Source of the DNA: Ophiosphaerella korrae
Taxonomy: Eukaryota; Ascomycota; Dothideomycetes; Pleosporales; Phaeosphaeriaceae
Direction: 5' to 3'
DNA length: 15,501 nt
NCBI GenBank assembly: GCA_028456385.1
Contig: JALNQF010000725.1
Coordinates: forward strand, 1 to 15,501
In this document: positions 9,441-15,501 of the stretch, one piece after another
How positions within the stretch are numbered: the stretch's first letter is position 1
Layout of the letters: every line of letters begins with the position of its first letter
The notes under the pieces: generated by a model
Databases searched by the model: none
Told to the model about the DNA's origin: nothing
The model's input: the letters and a program-made list of their open reading frames with translations, nothing else
Position numbers and translations under genes: made by a program

Positions 9441-9689
9441 AGTTTTAAGAAGTTAAAGTAAAGTAAGACTATACCTAGCTAGAAAGTAGCTTTTAGTTTA
9501 TTAAAAGTATCTATATATTCTTAGGTAATTATAAAGGGCTTATACTAGGTCTTTTAAAGGAGTAGCTTATTTCCTTTAGTAAGTTTAGTAATAACTTTAG
9601 ACTTAATTAACTTAGTAAGTAGTAAGGTAAAGCTTAAGTAATCCTTAATAAAGCGCTAGAGAAATCTAGTATAGCTTAAAAAGGCTAGG

Positions 9690-10432
9690 ACTTCTTTAGT
9701 AGTCTTTAGTATTTCTTACTCTTAGATAGCTTTAACTTTAGAGAGATCTATTGTAATTCCTTTATTAGAGATAATTATACCTAAAAACTTAACTAAAGTA
9801 GCGTAGAGGCTAGATTTTTTAGAGTCTACGTAGAAGCCTTACTTTTTTAGTTACGTAAGTACTTTATAAACGTACTAGATATAGTCTATTTTATTATTAG
9901 AGTATATTAAGACGTTATCTATATATATAGTATAGAAGTTGTCTAAATATTCTAGTAGGGCTAAGTTAATAGTATGCTAGAAGGTAGCTAGTACGTTAGT
10001 AAGGCTAAAGGGTACTACCTTGTAAGTATATATACTAAAGTAAGTAATAAATATAGTTAGCTATTCTAAATTTAGGGCAATATATAAGTAGTAAAAGGCG
10101 TATATTACGTTAAATTTAAAGAAAATCTTTACTTTGTTTAGGTAGGCTAGTATTTCTCTAAAGAATAGAATAAGGTACTAGTCTTTAATAGTAGATTTGT
10201 TTAGCTTATAGTAGTCTATATAGACTTATAAGCTACTATCTAGTTTAACTATAATTAGTAAGTTATTCTTAGCTAAGGAGCTATATTTACTAATAAAGCC
10301 CTTACCTTCTATTTCTTAGATATATTTCTAGATTACTTTATCTTATTTTCTAGTAAAAAAGTAAAGTTTAGCGTCTAGGATTTTTACACTAGGTTTAAAG
10401 GTAATTTCTAGGTTATATAGCTTATAAGGAAG
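9690..10432 (-). other. Reverse transcriptase domain of B
   Basis: The frame opens near 10432 with LPYKLYNLEI (family LPPHRxxDHxI). It continues with IVKLDSSL and VYIDYYKLN at about 10258-10200 (family KKxDGSLRxCxDYRxLN) and YIDNVLIYS at 9925-9899 (family YxDDVLIYS). The second catalytic Asp is Asn (9916-9914), as in element A. Downstream, the GITIDxSKVxAI-type block at about 9760 marks the end of the thumb. Confidence 0.94.
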
Positions 10433-10859
10433 AAGTTTCTTAGTAGCTTTCTTATTAAAATAAGGTATTAGGTCTTAATATAGTTAGAGTAGTTCTATAG
10501 ATAAGATATCTTTAAGCTCTACTATAGGTAGTAGTTTATAAAATTATACATAATTTACTTTCCTAGTTACTTTGTAGTAGTATACTAGTAGTAGTATTCT
10601 ATCTAAAGTAAGTACTATAAGCGTATATCTACTTCTTCTAGTAAAGGCCTTAATTATACAATAACTAATAGTTTAAATATCTATTAACGAGTTCTATTTA
10701 TACCTATTAGGGTGCCTACTTAGAGGCCCTATAGGGGTAGATAATAGTTTAAGTACTAGCTTCTTTAAGGCTATAGTAGAGTAATATCTAAGTATACTAT
10801 AGTATACTACTAAGGGGATTTTGTTAGTTGTCTAGTAGTACTATTAGTAGTAAGTATTA

Positions 10860-11160
10860 GAGAATAATAATATTCTATAGTAGTAGTTAAGTTTAATAGT
10901 ATAGGCCTTATACTATAAAAATCCTAAAATAAAGTTAAATTACCCTACGTTTTTAATAATATAAGTAGAGGTCTATTTAATATATACGCCTACTTGTAAG
11001 TAGAACTTAACCTAATACGTAATAGACTTAGATAGAGAACTATTATATCTTTTATAGATAATAAGTTAAAGTAGCTAGATAGTTTATAATTTTATAGTCT
11101 TCTAAGTAAATTTTTATTAAATAAAGTTTATATTAGCTCTATTATTAGCTAAGGTTTTAG
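10860..11160 (-). other. Aspartic protease domain of B (catalytic site mutated)
   Basis: Reading from 11158 downward, the frame gives KTLANNRANINFI, the counterpart of ALxDSGAxxNFI. The Asp codon (11146-11144) is Asn, Ser is Asn and Gly is Arg, all G-to-A changes on the coding strand. The C-terminal limit is approximate. Confidence 0.85.
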
Positions 11161-11399
11161 CTATATAGAGTACTATAGGGTTTTTACTTAGGAAGCTAGT
11201 AAATAAGAATTAGTTTAGCTTAGCTTCTATTAGATTAGTTAGTAGTTTCTTATACTAGACTATCTATATTCTATAAGTAAGTATATAAGATATAGCTATA
11301 CTAGGAGTTATACTTTAGTAGTTAATTACGCTCTTCTAGTTTATATAATCTCTAGGTTAAGGCTTTAGGCCTAGGGAACGTTGTTTTCTAAATCCTAGT

Positions 11400-14099
11400 C
11401 TAAGTTAGGCTCTAGTTCTAGCTCTATATCTAGTTAGGGGTTATATTTAAAGAATTAGTCCTCTATTTCTATATCTATTTTAGAGTCTATTACTATATAG
11501 GTAGCTATATAGTAGTTTATAGCGTTAGTAGGTATTTTAGATCTAGTAGCTTTTATTTATTTATAAGTAGTATAGTCTAGCTTCTTAATACTTATCTTTC
11601 TATAGCCCTAGTATAAAATTATTTTAGAGTTCTTAGTTTTAATTATAGTAGCCTTTTTACTAGTTAGGTGTATTCCTCTAAATATACTTTCTAGTTATAG
11701 TTAATAGTATTTTAGTTCTTATAGTATTTTAGTTCTTCTTTAAAGTTTTATATCTATACTCTTAGTTTAGCTCTTATAGGTACTAGGGTACAAAGCTAGG
11801 TTTACTTAGGGCCTATATTTAGGTTATAATTATTTACTTTATTTTCTAATATTAAGATTATCTTTTAAAAATTAGTAGGGCTATTATAGATACTAGGGGT
11901 AGTACTAGTAGCCTCTTTAAGCTAGGGTTGTAGCTTTTTTTAAAGGTAAATATTATATAGCTATAGGTTCTATTATAGTTTAAGGCTAATATTATTAAAT
12001 TTAGAGAGGAATTTAGCCTATACTAACTAGGTAGTTTTATAGATTAGTTAATCTAGTCTAAATTTAGCTATTTCTAGGGTTTTGTAATATACTTCTCCTA
12101 ATCCTACTATATCTATATTACTAAATTAGTAAAAAAGTGCAAAGAAATATATAAATTCTTCTTAGTATAAGTAGGTAACACTATTTAGGATAGTAAGGTA
12201 TAAGTAAGCTAATCCTATATAGTAGTATATAATAACGTTAGCTTAGGTTTATAAGCTAATATATTTTTTTCTATTAGTAATAAAGTAATTATATATAGAC
12301 TAGATAAAAGATATAACGTCTATATAGCGTCTTATACCTAAAAATTATAAAGGTTTTATAGAGTAGTCTTCTTATTCTTTATACTAGTAAAAATTAAAGG
12401 CTAGCTCTTAGATACTAGTTAAGAAAAGAGTTAGAGTAAACTCTTCTTTATTAAAGATATAGTAGCCTACTACTAGTACTTAGGGTTTAAACTCTCTTTT
12501 AAGGAAGCTAAGTTACTAGCCTTATAGTAAGATCTTAGTATAAGGTAGTTTTATATCTTTCTATACTAGTATATTAAAGTTAAAAGTTTCTAGCTTAGTT
12601 TATTTAGCTATTAGGTCTTCTTAGTAGATTACTACTTTATATAAGTAGTTATATTTTACTATAGCTTCTTCTTATAGAGCTTTATACTAGGTAGCTCTTT
12701 AGCCTAAAGTATTATATTACTCTATAATATAGTTATAGTCTAGTAGTAATTATACTAGGTATTCTTAGAGTTAGGCTAATTAGTTATCTTATTAAGAGAG
12801 TTATTTATCTAATTTACTTACTCTAGCTATAAGCCTCTAGTTTTATTTATTTACTACGTTAATTATATCTTATATCTAGGTATTTGCGACTACTAAGTAT
12901 AATACTATTCTAGCTAGAGTAAATTCTCTAAAAGATAAGTAATTACTAGGTTTATTATCTTTAATTCCTTAGTATAAAGTTAGTAGTAAGGTGTAAAATA
13001 AGGGTTAGAGCTTAGTAAACTTAGTAAGTAATTTCTTAAGTTTATCTTAAGATATAAAGACTATTCTTAGTAGTAAGTCTTTATTAATTATAGTGTTTAA
13101 TAGTAGGTTATCTCTTAGCTCTTCTAGGATCTTAAGCTTAGGTATAGGCTAAGGTAATAATACTTAGCTAATATTTAGTTAGGCGTTATTAATTAAGTTA
13201 TTTAATATAGTCTAGTTATTAAAAGAGACTTTAGTAACTAGTCTATACCTTAGGGGGCTACTTTAGTTAAAGAGAGTAAAGTCTATATCTAAGTTAAATT
13301 CTTCTATAATAAGTTAGTTAGGAGTAGCTAAGTCTATTATAAAGCTATTAGCTAAGAAAGCGCTTAGTACTTATTAGAGAATTATGTTAGGTTAGAAATT
13401 AAGTTTACTAGGTAGTCTTAGCTAAATAAAAGATTTAGAGTCTATTACCTATTTTCTTTTATTTTTTTATAAGGAGGTTTTAAAATATTATTAGAAGTTA
13501 CTTAGTACTTTTTTTATTAGAGTAGTTAGTATAGTAGGTCTCTAAGTTTATTTTTCTAGGAACTTAGTTCTAGCGCGTATTTTATAGATTTTTTATAGTA
13601 TAGTAGCCTTAGAGTATTTCTTTAGTTTTTTACTAGATCTATAGTCTACTATTTATAGCGTATCTTTATCTTATAAGTACGCTTCGTTTAAGTAATAAAG
13701 AGGTTATAAGCTAGTATTATTTTAGTTTAAAAGGCTAGCTTTTAAGAGAATAGAAGATTTTTTATATAACTAAGTTATAGTATAATAAGCTAAGTTGTAG
13801 TAATTATATACTATATTAGTACGTTTAGCTATTAGTTTATAGAGATTTAGATCTTTAGTACTAGCTAGTAAAGGTTTTAGTAAGGTCTAGGGCGCTTTAT
13901 TACTTAGTTCTTATAAATTAAGTACTAGTAATTTATATAGGTTTAGGGGTTTTTTCCTTCTCTAGCGCTACTACCTAGGTTTAATACCTAGTATAAGTAC
14001 GCCCTTACTTAAGTATATATAGTAGGTGTAAGCTAAAGCTTTATAACCTATAAGGTAGTTAAACTACTTTTCTTTAGTACGTATTTCTTTCTAGAATAT
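11400..14099 (-). pseudogene. Gag-type frame of element B, about 900 codons
   Basis: A continuous - strand frame (codon starts 3n+2, checked at 14099, 13682, 13646, 12926, 12590 and 12182) with RIP stops but no indel. The start is inferred at ATA 14099-14097, a mutated ATG followed by Phe-Trp-Lys-Glu. The first half (to about 12700) has no domain I recognise; around 12860-12600 it is rich in Gln, Lys, Leu and Glu and looks coiled-coil. The second half (about 12590-11800) reads like a fungal gypsy capsid, with VTYLY(stop)EEFIYFFAL at 12179 and below. I see no convincing CCHC knuckle. About 900 codons is long for gag (300-500 is usual), so an extra N-terminal domain or a second original gene is possible. 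Confidence 0.75.
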
Positions 14100-14515
14100 T
14101 AGCGCTAGTACTAGCAAAAAGAGAGCACTAGAAACCTTAACTAGAACTATAATATAGTAAACTTAAAGAGCTACCTAGTATGCTGTAGCTAAAGTAGGAT
14201 CTAATTCCTAGTAGTATAGTTCTTTTTAGCTAGCTAGGCTTAATTAAGAGTTAGCTATAATTAGCTATCTTGTAGTAACTTTAGTATAAGTAAGAAAGCT
14301 ACTAGCGTAGTTCTAGGTTATAGAAAGGCCTATAAAAGTAAAATATTTATAGAGATCTACTATTATATAAAGTAGACTTTACGTAAAATAACTTAATAAG
14401 GTAGTTTTAATAATTAACTAAAAAGAGTAAATAGTAGATAAAGCTATCTAAGTAAGTACTAGGTATATATACCTAGTAGCTTACTAAGCGCTAACTAAAA
14501 GTAGAAAGGTAGTTA
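14100..14515 (-). repeat. Probable leader and 5' LTR of element B (tentative)
   Basis: About 415 bp upstream of the B gag start with no coding frame I can follow, bounded on the right by the minisatellite and fragment C. Position and size suit a 5' LTR plus leader. The - strand has an A/T-rich TATAAATATTTTA stretch (about 14355-14342) that could be a TATA box. The partner LTR is outside the window, so neither ends nor identity can be proved. The few unmutated CpA/TpG sites cluster near 14115-14127 and 14180-14186. Confidence 0.4.
14457..14478. repeat. Perfect 22-bp palindrome
   Basis: The half-site TACTAGGTATA is followed immediately by its exact reverse complement, with no spacer. It lies in the probable LTR of B, 38 bp from the minisatellite. 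It may be a dimer-binding site or a chance product of TA-rich DNA; a perfect 22-bp match makes chance less likely but not excluded. Confidence 0.85.
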
Positions 14516-14615
14516 AATATTAGTAAGTTCGTAATATTAGTAAGTTTACGATATTAGTAAGTTTTATAATATTAGTAAGTTTGTAATATTAGTAAGTTGT
14601 AAACTTACTAATATT
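14516..14615. repeat. Five-unit minisatellite ending in an inverted unit
   Basis: Five head-to-tail units of 16-18 bp begin at 14516, 14533, 14550, 14568 and 14585, each with the core ATATTAGTAAGTT. Inter-core spacers vary (CGT, TACG, TTAT, TGT). The last unit (14585-14598) is followed after GTA by its inverted copy (14602-14615), making a 31-bp hairpin. It lies next to the start of fragment C, so it may mark the outer end of element B's LTR or a separate rearrangement. Confidence 0.9.
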
Positions 14616-14626
14616 AGTATAAAAAT

Positions 14627-15350
14627 AAGAGATATAAAGAATAACTCTCTTATAACTTTATTATAAAGTTACTAAAATTAAAAAACTTAATATTAAAAGT
14701 TAAGTATAATAGAATTCTTATAATAGTAGATAAGCTTATAAAGTACTTATACTTTAGACTATATAAAGAAAAAAGTAAGATAAAGGTTACTATATACTAG
14801 GTTCTAGAAACTATAGTTAGCTAGTATAGTATTCTAGATAAAATTATTATAGATAAAGATATAAAGTTTATATTAAAATTATAGAGAATAATAGTAGTAT
14901 TATTAGGAATTAAATATTAAATATTAATAGTATACTATATATATATAAATAGGTAGTTAGAACGTATAAATTAAATAGTAGAATAGTACTTAAGATACTA
15001 CTATAACTATAACTAGAATAATTAAGTATAGTTACTACTTATAGTATAATTAGTATATAATAGCGTAAAGAATATAGTAATAAAAGTATTACTCTTTTTA
15101 TAAACTATAGATTTAACTCTAATATATACTAGATACTAAGATTTAAAGTATTTTAGTTTCTAAGAAAAGAAAACTTTATAAATAGACTTAAAGAGATATA
15201 TAATTAACTATAATAGGATATAGAATTCTTATAAGATTAGATATAGTAGGGTAACATGAAAAAAAAGCCTAAAAAAAAGTTATAGTTTTTAACTAGTAAT
15301 AACTCTACGAATATAATAGCTAAAAATATAAGCGAACATAAATCCTAAAG
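14627..15350 (+). pseudogene. Element C: integrase fragment of an A-related Ty3/gypsy element
   Basis: Aligns with A positions about 6290-6900 (offset 8341). The catalytic positions line up: first Asp now Asn at 14654, Asp at 14852 and Glu at 14960, again D-X65-D-X35-E. A single T is missing at about 15090-15100 relative to A, which shifts the frame from 3n+2 to 3n+1. Nucleotide similarity to A fades near 15240, but the protein reading continues with L(stop)FLTSNNSTNIIAKN, like the integrase C-terminal motif VWLxTxNIxTxRPSKKL. It starts in mid-gene, as expected if element B had inserted here; the left half would lie outside the window. Confidence 0.85.
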
Positions 15351-15501
15351 AAAATATTAGGGTCTATATTTTAGTCTACTACGATTTTTGATTACTAAGC
15401 GGATACGATCTAGGATTTAAACTGTTTCGAGGACTTTTTTTTAAGCTAACTTTAAAGCTTAATAATTTTTTATTTTTAGTATCTTTTTCTATTATTTTTT
15501 A
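15351..15501. other. Unassigned right edge, less mutated
   Basis: 150 bp with no recognised domain. It holds more intact TpG/CpG sites (TGATTAC, GCGGATACGATC, CTGTTTCGAGG) than the rest of the window and ends in T-runs. It may be the decayed tail of C or sequence flanking the repeats. Confidence 0.5.

Larger units (their letters stand above)
8464..11330 (-). pseudogene. Pol of element B, N-terminal part: protease, RT, RNase H, start of integrase
   Basis: A - strand frame with codon starts 3n+1, one base off the gag frame, so pol lay in a +1 frame relative to gag or was a separate frame. The upper limit is inferred from where protease-frame translation becomes protein-like. The frame is open except for RIP stops down to 8464, where element A interrupts it. 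Stops are TAA/TAG at Gln/Trp positions. Domain entries follow. Confidence 0.92.
8464..14626 (-). mobile_element. Element B, right-hand part: Ty3/gypsy chromovirus on the - strand, interrupted by A
   Basis: Read from right to left: probable 5' LTR and leader (about 14626-14100), long gag frame (14099 to about 11400), protease, RT, RNase H and the first half of the integrase zinc domain, ending at 8464 where element A begins. The rest of the element lies at 1486-1. B differs from A in sequence, in its separate gag and pol frames and in its longer gag. Its 3' LTR is not in the window; it should lie left of position 1. The outer right boundary is uncertain by tens of bases. Confidence 0.88.

Noticed and set aside
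11800..11890. CCHC zinc knuckle in B gag
   Set aside because: A Tyr-Asn-Ser-Pro-Thr-Asn-Phe stretch is suggestive, but the CX2CX4HX4C spacing is not met in the gag frame.
14516..14615. CRISPR-like array
   Set aside because: Units are 16-18 bp with 3-4 base spacers and the sequence is fungal repeat DNA; this is a minisatellite.
14100..14640. DNA transposon or MITE with terminal inverted repeats
   Set aside because: The only inverted repeats are the local palindrome and the hairpin-capped minisatellite; no matching terminal repeats flank a unit. An LTR of B explains the position better.
1..15501. Short open frames as host genes
   Set aside because: All intact open stretches are short gaps between RIP stops and are explained by retrotransposon frames or their shadows.
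1..15501. Reassigned genetic code (TAG/TAA read as Trp/Gln)
   Set aside because: Stops coincide with Trp and Gln positions, but Cys, His, Asp and Gly are altered in the same direction, including catalytic residues, and noncoding LTRs show the same transitions. Mutation, not recoding, explains it.
1..15501. Mitochondrial or bacterial AT-rich origin
   Set aside because: No mitochondrial, tRNA or rRNA genes are seen, and chromodomain Ty3/gypsy elements with CpA-directed transitions point to a fungal nuclear genome.

Overview
This window is fungal repeat DNA, most likely an AT-rich, heterochromatic block from a filamentous ascomycete (Pezizomycotina). It shows no intact host gene. The sequence is very AT-rich (roughly 70-75 % by eye). 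CpA/TpG dinucleotides are scarce and TpA/CTA/TAG are in large excess. Every recognisable reading frame is full of TAG/TAA stops sitting where Gln or Trp is expected, and Cys/His positions have become Tyr. This is the signature of repeat-induced point mutation (RIP).

The layout is a nest of Ty3/gypsy-type LTR retrotransposons. Element A (1487-8458, + strand, 6972 bp) is structurally complete: two 431-bp LTRs, a perfect 5-bp target-site duplication (ATAAT at 1482-1486 and 8459-8463), a polypurine tract, and one gag-pol frame (about 1978-7347). That frame holds capsid, two zinc knuckles, protease, reverse transcriptase (RT), RNase H, integrase (IN) and a C-terminal chromodomain, so A belongs to the chromoviruses. 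Element A sits inside element B, a second chromodomain Ty3/gypsy element on the - strand. B runs from about 14100 down to 8464, is cut by A, and resumes at 1486 down to the left window edge. The cut lies inside the HHCC zinc domain of B's integrase, at the Tyr-Tyr-Trp motif. Removing A plus one copy of the duplication restores B's reading frame exactly. Element C (about 14627-15350, + strand) is an integrase fragment closely related to A that starts abruptly in mid-gene. B probably inserted into C, which would make a three-level nest (A in B in C), but that outer junction is less secure than the A/B junction.

Region by region: 1-1486, 3' part of B pol (integrase and chromodomain) with a tandem duplication at the far left; 1487-8458, element A; 8464-11400, B pol (integrase N-terminus, RNase H, RT, protease, read right to left); about 11400-14099, an unusually long B gag-type frame; about 14100-14626, B leader and probable 5' LTR, with a palindrome and a five-unit minisatellite; about 14627-15350, C; 15351-15501, unassigned and less mutated.

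No element can be autonomous. Both RTs have lost the second Asp of YxDD, both proteases have lost the catalytic DSG, and the frames carry many stops. Yet the frames of A and B have almost no indels, so decay was by C-to-T/G-to-A change and not by length mutation. I found no tRNA, rRNA, CRISPR array or host operon, and nothing that looks like a new defence or metabolic system. The points of interest are the nesting, the RIP record and several unexplained repeat structures.
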